A DNA stretch of 11,109 nt from positions 1 through 11,109 of the forward strand of contig JABFVX010000165.1 of assembly GCA_013362555.1 (NCBI GenBank), in the 5' to 3' direction. Every line of letters starts with the position of its first letter. The stretch's first letter is position 1. The stretch comes from Mycobacteriaceae bacterium. GTDB taxonomy: Bacteria; Actinomycetota; Actinomycetes; Mycobacteriales; Mycobacteriaceae. Below are positions 1-6,835 of the stretch, one piece after another. The translations under genes were made by a program, and so were the position numbers. The notes beneath the pieces are model-generated. The model did not search any database and was not told the origin of the DNA. It saw only the letters and a program-made list of their open reading frames with translations.

Positions 1-597
1 GATGGTGACTTTGGCGAACGCGCGGGCCGCGGCGTCGTCGGTGATGTCGACAATTCCGTCCGGAGTGAGCGCGAAGGACAGCGACAGGCGGGCGCAGATC
101 TCGGCGACCTGCTCGGCGCGGGCGGCGTCGAAGGCGGGCAGTTCGCCGTCGGCGTGCAGCCTGCGGATGAATTGGGCCATGTGGGCTCGGCCCAGCGCGA
201 GGATGGTGGCGCCTTTGGTGGTCAGGTGCGGAAGTACCGCTTCGGGTTCGGTGTCCAGCAGCCTGCGCAGCAGGCGGTTGCGGGTCAGCTCGCGGCCGAA
301 GGCGGCGAAGCAGTCGGCCACCTGGTCCGCGCCGGAGGCGGAAGTGTCCACGGCGCCGTCGACAGTCGCGACGAGCCTGCGCGCCTCGCGCAGCCCCACC
401 GACTCCACGACGGCGTATTTGCTGGGGAACTTGCGATACAGCGTGGCCGGACTGACTTTGGCCCGCCGCGCGATTTCGCCCATGCTGGTGCGTTTGACGC
501 CGAAGTCGAGGAATGCCGACAGCGCCGCGTCGAGAATATTGGCGTCCGCGGTCGCGGGAGCGTCGCTGAAGACCTGCTGCAACACCTCGGCCTGCAT
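1..597 (-). CDS. TetR/AcrR-family transcriptional repressor (C-terminus cut by window edge)
   Basis: Reading the minus strand from ATG at 597 gives 199 codons with no stop before the window edge, so only the last few residues are missing (TetR proteins are usually about 190-220 aa). The N-terminal DNA-binding domain spans about residues 15-65. Helix 1 contains ILDAALSAFLDFGVKRTSM, the helix-turn-helix follows as GEIARRAKVSPATLYRKF (40-57), and then the PSKYAVVES segment typical of the family. Residues 70-199 are mostly helical and would form the ligand-binding and dimer domain, whose ligand cannot be read from sequence. The gene is divergent from the secreted protein starting at 757, and the 159-bp gap contains inverted repeats that could be its operator. 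TetR genes commonly repress themselves and a divergent neighbour, so control of the 757-2169 gene is a reasonable inference. The plus-strand open frames over this region are shadows. Confidence 0.93.
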   Translation of the reverse strand, partial: MQAEVLQQVFSDAPATADANILDAALSAFLDFGVKRTSMGEIARRAKVSPATLYRKFPSKYAVVESVGLREARRLVATVDGAVDTSASGADQVADCFAAFGRELTRNRLLRRLLDTEPEAVLPHLTTKGATILALGRAHMAQFIRRLHADGELPAFDAARAEQVAEICARLSLSFALTPDGIVDITDDAAARAFAKVTI

Positions 598-608
598 GGC
601 GGCCCCTA

Positions 609-632
609 ACTCGAGATACCGGGGCCTCGAGT
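609..632. promoter_or_regulatory. Inverted repeat, candidate TetR operator
   Basis: ACTCGAG and CTCGAGT form perfect 7-bp arms separated by 10 bp. The site lies 12 bp upstream of the TetR start, in the gap shared with the divergent secreted gene. Each arm contains the 6-bp palindrome CTCGAG. The total span of 24 bp suits a TetR dimer or dimer pair. Assignment as operator is inference from position and symmetry. Confidence 0.4.
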
Positions 633-682
633 CTCTCATGGGCGAAATGTCCCAGGCAACCGAGGGAAACGTCGGATCCCGG

Positions 683-695
683 CGAGTCGAACTCG
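683..695. promoter_or_regulatory. Second short inverted repeat in the TetR/propeller gap
   Basis: CGAGTCGAACTCG has 5-bp arms (CGAGT, ACTCG) around a 3-bp centre. It lies just upstream of the expected -35 position of the gene starting at 757, and its arm ACTCG repeats part of the arm of the 609-632 repeat. It may be a second operator half-site cluster. Evidence is symmetry and position only. Confidence 0.28.
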
Positions 696-718
696 TTCCG
701 AGCTTGGTGCGGCGGCGC

Positions 719-724
719 TATATT
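719..724 (+). promoter_or_regulatory. Candidate -10 box for the secreted propeller gene
   Basis: TATATT matches the TATAAT consensus at 5 of 6 positions in an otherwise very GC-rich stretch. It lies 38 bp upstream of the GTG at 757. A -35 at the 17-bp spacing would be TTCCGA (696-701), a poor match, so the promoter may need an activator or simply be weak when repressed. The ribosome binding site AGGAG at 747-751 follows. Confidence 0.35.
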
Positions 725-756
725 GCTCGCTGAATACATAACAGACAGGAGTAAGT

Positions 757-2169
757 GTGCGCATGAGGTGGGCCCGCGCCGCGGTGGCACTGGCCGTGGT
801 CGGGCTGCTCGCCACCGCCCAGGCGCAAGCCGCAGTCGACCGGTCGCCGCCCGCGAATCCGCACCTCGGTCCGCTCGGCTCGGCGACGATGCACGGCGAC
901 GCCGAATCCTCCGACACCACACCGCTGCCCGGCCCCGGGGCCGCGGTGCGGGCGCGCTTCGTCGAACTCGGCGCGGCCTGTCCGACCATCCTGGTCGGCG
1001 GCGACGGAATACCGCAGGCCCTGTGCACCGCGGTAGTGGACCGCGCGCCGACCGTCTTTCTGCTCAACCCCGCGACCGGGGACCCCGTAGCCGAGTTGCG
1101 GCTGCGGCGGGGCGGGCTGCTGGGCGGGGTCTACGCCTACCTCGACGACCGCAATCGGATGGTCACCGCGGACGGCAGCGGCGACCTGCTGTGGGTGGCG
1201 CACGACGGTGCGCGGCTGTTCGTCGAGCGCCGCCTGCCCATCGCGGCGGCGGTGACCGGGCACTGCGGCAAGCCCGGGTGCGACACGTTCGCCTCGGCGA
1301 CCCCGGACTGGGCCGGGCGCATCTGGTTCGCCACCGAGCACGCCGTGGTCGGTACGGCGGACCCGCGCACCGGCGCGGTGCGGGCGACCGCGCTGCCCGT
1401 GGGGGAGTCGGTGCAGAACAGCCTCTCCAGTGCGCCGGGCGGCGTCGCCGTCGCCACCGACCGCGCGCTGTACCTGTTGACGGCCGGCCCGGACGGGACG
1501 CCGCGAGTGCGGTGGCGGCGCGCCTACGACCGCGGGCCTGCCCGCAAGCCGGGCCAGCTCAGCTGGGGCACCGGTGCGACGCCGACGTTCTTCGGGCCCG
1601 CCTCGGGCAGCGAGTACCTGGCGATCACCGACAACGCGGCTCCCCGGGAACACCTGCTGGTGTACCGGGCGGCGTCCGGGACGCCGGTGTGTTCGGTTCC
1701 GGTGTTCGCCCCCGGCGCGAGCGGAACGGAGAACTCGCCGATCGGCGTGGGCCGCAGCGTCTTCGTGGCGAGCACGTACGGCTATCCCTATCCGGCGGGC
1801 GCGATCGGGCCGAGCGTGCCCGCGGCGGGGCCGGTCGCGGGCGGCCTCGCCCGGATAGACGTCACCGCGGCAGGCTGTGCGACCACCTGGACCAGCGACG
1901 TGAAATCAGCAGCAGTGCCCAGGCTCTCGCTCGCCGACGGCAAGCTTTACACGGTTGTGCGGCGGACACGGCTGCCCGGCGGGCAATCGACGCCGTTGGA
2001 CGACTACTTCTACACCGTCCTGGACGCAGCCACGGGGCGACTGGACGCGCAGGCCTATCTCGGTACGGGCGCACCGTTCGACACCCTGCAGATGGTCGGC
2101 TCCATCGCGGCGGGCCGGGTGCAGTACCAAGGCGCCGTCTCTGGTCTGTTCCGGATCGCGCCACAGTGA
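757..2169 (+). CDS. Secreted beta-propeller-like (PQQ-type repeat) protein of unknown function
   Basis: The 470-residue product starts at GTG 757, five bases after AGGAG (747-751). ATG 763 is a second candidate, but its spacing is worse. Residues 1-25 form a Sec signal peptide: a basic MRMRWAR n-region, a hydrophobic AVALAVVGLLATA core, and a likely signal peptidase I site at AQA-A (residues 23-26). The mature part has recurring strands such as TVFLLNPATGDPVAEL, LLWVAHDGARLF, GRIWFATEHAVVG, ALYLLTAGPDGTP and LLVYRAASGTPVCSVPV, the pattern of PQQ-like or WD-like propeller blades in which a value is linked to a GTG/DG turn. Six cysteines occur after the signal, enough for three disulfides, in line with export. 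No catalytic motif is visible. It is divergent from a TetR regulator and is followed 129 bp later by the sensor kinase gene. The fold class is likely; the function is not known. Confidence 0.85.
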   Translation: MRMRWARAAVALAVVGLLATAQAQAAVDRSPPANPHLGPLGSATMHGDAESSDTTPLPGPGAAVRARFVELGAACPTILVGGDGIPQALCTAVVDRAPTVFLLNPATGDPVAELRLRRGGLLGGVYAYLDDRNRMVTADGSGDLLWVAHDGARLFVERRLPIAAAVTGHCGKPGCDTFASATPDWAGRIWFATEHAVVGTADPRTGAVRATALPVGESVQNSLSSAPGGVAVATDRALYLLTAGPDGTPRVRWRRAYDRGPARKPGQLSWGTGATPTFFGPASGSEYLAITDNAAPREHLLVYRAASGTPVCSVPVFAPGASGTENSPIGVGRSVFVASTYGYPYPAGAIGPSVPAAGPVAGGLARIDVTAAGCATTWTSDVKSAAVPRLSLADGKLYTVVRRTRLPGGQSTPLDDYFYTVLDAATGRLDAQAYLGTGAPFDTLQMVGSIAAGRVQYQGAVSGLFRIAPQ

Positions 2170-2298
2170 ATCCGAGCCGCTGGAGCAGGTTCGGCGTGGG
2201 GCTGCCGCCGATCTAGTTTGATCGTTTAACGAAGTGTCGTCGTCCGCGTCTGCGATGATCCTCCGGCACGGTTGTCCGGGTTTGGAGGGTTGTCGGGA

Positions 2299-4262
2299 GT
2301 GTCGGCGGATTTAGTCGAGGTGCGACGCCGGGGCGCCGCAGAGTCCGAAGCCGTGGAAGGTGGTGCGACTCCCCGCGACGCCGACGGCGGCCGGTACGCC
2401 GGTCCCGAGCCGACATGGTGGCGACGAGTGCTGGAGTTGGAGCGGTGGCGGCTGAGCTCGCGGGTGGCGGTGGTGGTGGCTCTGCCTTTGGTGGTCGCGG
2501 TGGCGTTGGGTTCGATCCGGCTTGTGGGTGAGGTGCGGGACGCGGTCGAGCTGACCGACGCCGGCCGCCACGTTGACGGGTTGCGTGCGGTGGTGGCAAC
2601 GGAATTGGCGGTGGCGATCGTCTCGGGTCGAAAGGCCGCGGGCACTGTGGTCCCGGAAGACCTCGCCCCGCTGGACCGTGCCCTCGCGGAACTGGAACGG
2701 GTGCGGCGGATCTCCGGTCTGCCGGACCAGGCCGCCGACGCGATGCGCGACATGTCCGAAGGGGCCGGGCGGGTGCGCGCGGCCACCGCGGTGACCGTGG
2801 TCCCGATCGAGGACCTGATCCGGGTCCAGCACACCATGGCCGCCGACTCCGACACGGTGGTGGAAGCCGTTCTGGCGCCGATCAAGTCCGTCGACATCAT
2901 CAACGACAAGAACCGCCTCCTCGATGTGTGGGCGGCGCAGCGGCAGCTGGTGACGCTGTCGGTCGCAGTGGTGAAGCTGATGCGCAATCCTGCCGAGGCC
3001 GGGGCCGAATTGACCGGGGCGATAGGTGCGTCCGGCGCGCTGCTGGACCGGCTGAATCGCTATTACCCAGCTGACGATCCGCGGCTGCGCCAGCTTCAGG
3101 CAACCCAGGCCGCGCACGCGCAGCTGGCCCAGGCGCTGCGTGCGGCGCTGCCGCGCGGCGTCCGAGCGGTGCGCGAGGTCGGCTACGGCGACGCGCTGGT
3201 GCGCGACGGCCTGGTGTTGGGGAAGATGGTCGAGGAGGCGGCCGGGCAGATCTCCGACACCGCGGCGGCCCGGGTGGACTCGGCCCGGTCGGCCGCCATC
3301 TGGGATTCGGTATTGCTGTTGGGCACCTTGGTGATCGGGCTGGTGGTGGCGGTGCGGGTGGCCCGGTCGCTGTTGCGGCCGCTGCGCAGGCTGCACGACA
3401 GCGCCCGACAGGTGGCCGAGGTGGATCTGCCTGCCGAGGTAGTGCGCATCAACACTGGCGACAGCGTCGGCATCGTGACATTCGCCCCGGTGCCGGTGGA
3501 TTCGACCGAGGAGATCGGCCGAGTGGCGCGCGCGGTCGACGACATCCACGAGCAGGCACTGCGCATGGCCGGAGAACAGCGCAGGCTGCGGCTCATGGTG
3601 GACGACCTGTTCGACGCCTTGGCCCGGCGAATGAAGAACCTGCTCGACCGCCAGCTGCAAGTGCTGACCACGCTGGAGGAGCAGGAAGACGATCCGCACC
3701 GCCTGGACGGGCTGTACCAGCTCGACCACCTGGCGACGCGGCTGCGCCGCAGCAGCGACAACTTGCTGGTGCTCGCGGGCACCGACGCGCCCGCCCCGCG
3801 GTCGGACGCGGTTGCGATCCACGACCTGTTGCACGCCGCAGCGTCGGAAGTCGAGCAATACCAACGGATCCGCATCGGCCCGACGCCGGAAGTCGCGGTG
3901 AGCGGCGTGGCGGCCATGGACGTCGTGCACCTGCTGGCGGAACTGGCCGACAACGCGCTGCGCGCCTCGCGTCCGGACACGATGGTCGAATTGCTCTGTT
4001 GGCGCTCGGCTTCCGGCGGCCTTGTGGTGGACGTCGCCGACCACGGTCGCGGCATCGGCGCGGCCGACCTGGCCACGCTGAACGCCCGCGTCCCGAGCTG
4101 GAACCGGAAACCGCCCGCCGCATGGGCCTTTTCGTCGTCGGCAGGCTGGCCGAGCGGCACGGCATCACCGTCCGCCTGCGCCCGACAGTCGACCGTGCCC
4201 ACGACGCGGGCATCACCGCCGCGGTGGAAGTCCCCACCTCCCTCATTCGCGCGATGTTCTAA
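2299..4262 (+). CDS. CvnA-like sensor histidine kinase (NIT-HAMP-HATPase), frameshifted near the 3' end
   Basis: I place the start at GTG 2299, nine bases after GGAGGG (2284-2289); the frame is open upstream to TTG 2272. Residue numbers count from 2299. TM1 is at about 54-75, a helical extracellular nitrate/nitrite-sensing-type domain at about 85-325, TM2 at about 335-356 and a HAMP region to about 425. A helical phosphoacceptor-like segment has LDHLATRLRR with H477, and the ATPase N-box ELADNALR has N552 and the G1 box DHGRG starts at D581. The G2 segment ARRMGLFVVGRLAERHG is missing from this frame but is intact in frame -1. Restoring one C to the CCC at 4092-4094 joins LNARVP to ELEPE and gives a 654-residue protein ending at TAA 4260-4262. 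Read literally, the frame runs on to a stop ending at 4311 with a non-homologous tail. This could be a sequencing error, a genuine inactivating mutation or, less likely, slippage. Related kinases usually head a roadblock/DUF742/GTPase conservon; none of those genes follows here. Confidence 0.85.
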
Positions 4263-6178
4263 GGGACTGACATGGGGAAGGTGGGTGCGCCGGGGTCGGC
4301 GGCGGGGATGACCGGGAGGGTGACTGAGGAGGGGTGGGCGGCGTCGACGTAGATCGTCTGGACGGCGGGTTGGGTGCGGGTGCTGGAGCCGAACGGCTCG
4401 CCGGTGTTGGGGTTCGGGGCGTACTGCGGATAGTCGCTGCTGGACAGGGCGATTCGGATGCGGCTGCCTGCCGGGACCAGGTAGCTCGTCGGCCAGATGC
4501 GGATGGTGAACTTGTAGGGCTGCCCGGCAACGATCGGGGTCGGTTCGGCGAGGGAGTCGCGGAACGCGGCGCGGATGATGCCGTTGTTCAGGTTGATTGC
4601 GGTGCCGTCCGGGGCCACGGCCTCCAGCCGGGCCACGAAATCGGTGTCCGGCGCGCTGGAGGAGGCCCACAGCGTGACCGTGGTCGGCCCGGTCAGTTCG
4701 GTGGCGGCGGTCAGCGGCGGCGTGTCGAAGATCAGTACGTCGCTGCGCTGTTCGACCGGGCTTTGGTCATATGGTCCCTGCGGGCCTCCGGCGGCCAGGC
4801 AGCAGGAGTGCCCGCCGAGGCTCGGCGCCGGGTCGGCCGGGTCGTAGCGGTAGCGGTTGGGCGGCGCGCCGGGGGGCGGAGCCGCGGAGCTCAACGTGCC
4901 CGGGTGGGCGAGCCCGCTGGAGCCGGTGAGATAGTACTCGGTCCACCGGGTGTTCGGCAGCGGCCAAGCGCTTGCGGACTTCCACCGGTTCGCGCCCATC
5001 ACAAAGTAATTCACGGCCGGCTTGCCGGAAACGGCGTTGTTGCGGCCCTTGAGGAAGTGGTCGAACCAGGCCAGCATCAGCTCGTTGACGGGACTGTCGC
5101 CGACCGGGCCGAGCCCGCGCAGCCGCGGCGGCGCCAGAGACTGCGGCCTGCCCCAGGCGAGGTGGTCCCACGGGCCGATGACCAACCGCTGGTTGCCGCG
5201 GGCGGAATCGGTGCCGCCGTGCGCGGTCATTCCGGCGAAGTTCTCGATGCCGCCGGCCAGGAACGAGTCGTACCAGCCCTCAAGATGCAGCACGGGCACG
5301 GTGACTTTCGGGTAGTTCTCCCGAATGCTCCACTGCCGCCAGTACGCGTCGCGGGTGGAGTGGGCCAGCCAGTCGAAGTACCACGGCGCCACCGCAGGGT
5401 TGCCGGGCTGCAGCACCGGAATCTCGCGGTACGGCGTGTATTTCGTCCACCGCGAGATCTCGCCGCGGGCGGCCGCCAACTGCCGTGCCGTCTCCTGGTC
5501 GCCGCGGTTCTGCGCGGCCGCGGCGGCCAGTCCGCCTGCCCACGGCGTGACGAAGGCCAGCCGGAACGCGCCGCCCTCGTACGTCCACCCGTCGTAGTAG
5601 TCCGACGAGGTGTTGGCGGGCACGATCGTGGCCAGGTGCGGCGGCGTCCGGATGGCCGCGAGCCACTGCGTCGCACCGACATACGACGATCCGTACATCC
5701 CGACCTTGCCGTTGGACCCCGGCAGCGCCGCCGCCCACTCGACCGAGTCGTACCCGTCGTCGAGGTCGGGGGCGTATTCCACGAAGGTCCCCGCCGACTG
5801 GCCCATGCCCCGAATGTCTTGCACCACTACCAGATAGCAATGTGAGGCGAACCAGTCCGGGGACTGGTAGCGCATCGGCGACACCTGCGCCTCGGCCTTG
5901 CCGTACTGGGTGCGCATCAGAATCACCGGCACGGCGTCGCCGGTGCGCGGCCGGAACACGTCCGCTCGCAGCACCGTTCCGTCGCGCATCGTCGCGGGCA
6001 CGTCGGCCTGTTTCTCGGTGGTGCACGGCCCGCGCCCGCCGGCAGGCGGCCACTCCTGCGCCCCGGCAGGTTTGGACTCCCGCGCCCCGTCCGAGCACGC
6101 CCCGAGGAGAAGACCGACACAGAGGGCAACGACACCCGCCCGCACCCGTACCCCAATCACCTCCCGACGGTAGCCCAC
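4259..6178 (-). CDS. CocE/NonD-family (S15-like) alpha/beta hydrolase, predicted lipoprotein
   Basis: This 639-residue product has the architecture of cocaine-esterase/X-Pro dipeptidyl-peptidase (S15) hydrolases. The N-terminus has a lipobox, LLLGAC, with C28 as the lipidation site, so the enzyme is probably anchored outside the cytoplasmic membrane. The alpha/beta core begins with VPATMRDGTVLRADVFRP. The nucleophile is S165 in GSSYVGATQW, the acid is probably D304 in EGWYDSF, and the histidine is H339 in GPWDHL. A C-terminal jelly-roll-type domain follows (about 470-630, including ATELTGPTTVTLWASSS and YLVPAGSRIRIALSSSDYPQY). Family members cleave esters, amides or X-Pro peptides; the substrate here is unknown. 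The start is uncertain: GTG at 6178 gives a long n-region, while GTG at 6145 would give a compact 17-residue lipoprotein signal. Its TAG stop (4261-4259) overlaps the restored kinase stop. A 60-bp palindrome lies 12 bp upstream of the 6178 start. Confidence 0.93.
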   Translation of the reverse strand: MGYRREVIGVRVRAGVVALCVGLLLGACSDGARESKPAGAQEWPPAGGRGPCTTEKQADVPATMRDGTVLRADVFRPRTGDAVPVILMRTQYGKAEAQVSPMRYQSPDWFASHCYLVVVQDIRGMGQSAGTFVEYAPDLDDGYDSVEWAAALPGSNGKVGMYGSSYVGATQWLAAIRTPPHLATIVPANTSSDYYDGWTYEGGAFRLAFVTPWAGGLAAAAAQNRGDQETARQLAAARGEISRWTKYTPYREIPVLQPGNPAVAPWYFDWLAHSTRDAYWRQWSIRENYPKVTVPVLHLEGWYDSFLAGGIENFAGMTAHGGTDSARGNQRLVIGPWDHLAWGRPQSLAPPRLRGLGPVGDSPVNELMLAWFDHFLKGRNNAVSGKPAVNYFVMGANRWKSASAWPLPNTRWTEYYLTGSSGLAHPGTLSSAAPPPGAPPNRYRYDPADPAPSLGGHSCCLAAGGPQGPYDQSPVEQRSDVLIFDTPPLTAATELTGPTTVTLWASSSAPDTDFVARLEAVAPDGTAINLNNGIIRAAFRDSLAEPTPIVAGQPYKFTIRIWPTSYLVPAGSRIRIALSSSDYPQYAPNPNTGEPFGSSTRTQPAVQTIYVDAAHPSSVTLPVIPAADPGAPTFPMSVP

Positions 6179-6190
6179 CTGCCGCCTTCA

Positions 6191-6250
6191 CACACCCGTT
6201 GCGCGCATCCACACCCGCAGCTGCGGGGGTGGATGCGCGCAACGGGTGTG
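6191..6250. repeat. 60-bp near-perfect palindrome
   Basis: Positions 6191-6220 pair with 6221-6250 at 29 of 30 positions, the only mismatch being A6213 opposite G6228. The left arm begins CACACCCGTTGCGCGC and the centre is GCAGCTGC with no loop. It lies between the divergently transcribed hydrolase (start 6178 or 6145) and the oxidoreductase-like gene, and covers the first codon of the latter. It has no T tract, so it is not a typical terminator. Possible identities are a REP-type palindromic unit, a remnant of a small mobile element, or a protein-binding site. No second copy is present in this window. Confidence 0.85.
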
Positions 6251-6626
6251 GAACGGATCGATCCGCGCGGGCAAAGGCCAGTTCATGGGGACGGAGGTGC
6301 TCATCCTGCACACGACGGGCCGTCGCAGCGGGCAGCCGCGGGAAACCCCGGTGACGTGGTTCGCCGACGGCGACAACGCCTGGCTGGCCGTGGCGTCCGG
6401 CGGCGGCAGCGTGCACCCGGACTGGTACGTCAACCTGATGGCGCACCCGGAGCAGGCCACGATCGAGCTGCCCGGCCGCGATCCGGTCCCGGTGACGCCG
6501 CAGCGGCTGGCAGGCGCGGACCGCGACCGGGCTTGGCGACTCATCACCGCGGCGCAGCCCCGCTACGGCAAATACCAGGCCAAGTCCGATCGCGAATACC
6601 CGGTAGTCCGCCTCACTGTGCGGTAA
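6246..6626 (+). CDS. Deazaflavin (F420)-dependent nitroreductase-family protein, probably 5'-truncated
   Basis: The product is 126 residues from GTG 6246 (113 from ATG 6285). Family signatures are VLILHTTGRRSGQPRETPVTW, with GRRSGQPR being the segment that contacts the cofactor phosphate in Ddn-like enzymes, then GGGSVHPDWYVNLMAHPEQA and the C-terminal YGKYQAKSDREYPVVRLT. These proteins bind F420 (some FMN or heme) in a split beta-barrel and reduce nitro compounds or quinones. Full-length members usually carry about 20-35 more N-terminal residues before the (K/R)FMG motif, seen here as GKGQFMGTEV. Upstream the frame stays open to a TAG at 6171-6173, but it passes through the 60-bp palindrome without another start codon. 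No ribosome binding site precedes 6246. It is therefore either a remnant or translated weakly from 6246 or 6285. The family call is firm; functionality is doubtful. Confidence 0.75.
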   Translation: MWNGSIRAGKGQFMGTEVLILHTTGRRSGQPRETPVTWFADGDNAWLAVASGGGSVHPDWYVNLMAHPEQATIELPGRDPVPVTPQRLAGADRDRAWRLITAAQPRYGKYQAKSDREYPVVRLTVR

Positions 6627-6635
6627 TTCCTGAAA

Positions 6636-6684
6636 CCAGAATGACCCGTGACGTGCGCCAGGCGCACGTCACGGGTCATTCTGG
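6636..6684. repeat. 49-bp perfect palindrome just past tRNA-Gly (family copy 1)
   Basis: Two perfectly complementary 24-bp arms flank a single central A at 6660. The right arm contains GGCGCACGTCACGGGTC and continues outward as ATTCTGGAGG. It lies 4 bp beyond the 3' end of the minus-strand tRNA-Gly and 9 bp after the stop codon of the oxidoreductase-like gene. On the minus strand the hairpin is followed by TTT, so it could serve as a terminator for both converging units. The 17-bp core recurs at 8234-8250, so it belongs to a repeat family. Confidence 0.9.
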
Positions 6685-6688
6685 AGGT

Positions 6689-6762
6689 TGGAGCCGATGA
6701 CGGGAATCGAACCCGCGCTGTCTGCTTGGGAAGCAGAAGTTCTGCCATTGAACTACATCGGC
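6689..6762 (-). tRNA. tRNA-Gly (anticodon CCC)
   Basis: Read on the minus strand, the 74-nt gene has a 7-bp acceptor stem (GCCGATG with CATCGGC), a D-arm with GTTCAATGGCAGAAC, and an anticodon stem TCTGC/GCAGA around the loop TTCCCAA. The anticodon is CCC, which decodes GGG. The T-arm is GCGGGTTCGATTCCCGT. The discriminator is T, and CCA is encoded in the DNA (complement of 6689-6691). All canonical elements are intact. A consensus-like promoter lies directly upstream (6772-6801) and a perfect palindrome directly downstream. Confidence 0.97.
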
Positions 6763-6771
6763 GGCCCATCA

Positions 6772-6801
6772 GTCATACTGGATCTGCCAGTTTCATGTCA
6801 A
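6772..6801 (-). promoter_or_regulatory. Promoter of tRNA-Gly
   Basis: On the minus strand a perfect -35 box TTGACA (6801-6796) is separated by 18 bp from TATGAC (6777-6772), a good -10 match. Transcription would start roughly 4-7 bases before the mature tRNA 5' end at 6762. A short leader like this is usual for actinobacterial tRNA genes. Confidence 0.65.
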
Positions 6802-6835
6802 ACCCGCAGTCCGGGCAGGTGCCGGGATGCCGCTG

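Noticed and set aside
2..733. Plus-strand open frame of 243 codons at the left end
   Set aside because: It is antisense to the TetR gene; its translation is low-complexity Ser/Arg/Ala, while the minus strand gives a clear helix-turn-helix protein.
723..2216. 497-codon plus frame overlapping the secreted propeller gene
   Set aside because: Arg/Gly-rich shadow of the 757-2169 frame; it lacks the signal peptide and any recognisable motif.
2311..4670. Long minus-strand frames over the kinase (577 and 495 codons)
   Set aside because: GC-rich antisense shadows with His/Arg/Gln-rich translations; the plus strand carries the kinase motifs.
4334..5845. 503-codon plus frame over the hydrolase
   Set aside because: Antisense to a lipoprotein hydrolase with an intact Ser-Asp-His set; the translation resembles no protein.
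6191..6250. 60-bp palindrome as a plain intrinsic terminator
   Set aside because: It lies upstream of both flanking genes, not after either, and has no T tract on either strand.
6689..6762. tRNA-Gly as an attachment site of an integrated element
   Set aside because: No integrase gene and no direct repeat of the tRNA 3' end are visible nearby; the palindrome alone is not evidence of integration.
6563..6769. 68-codon minus frame across tRNA-Gly
   Set aside because: It is translation of the tRNA itself plus the palindrome, a known annotation artefact.
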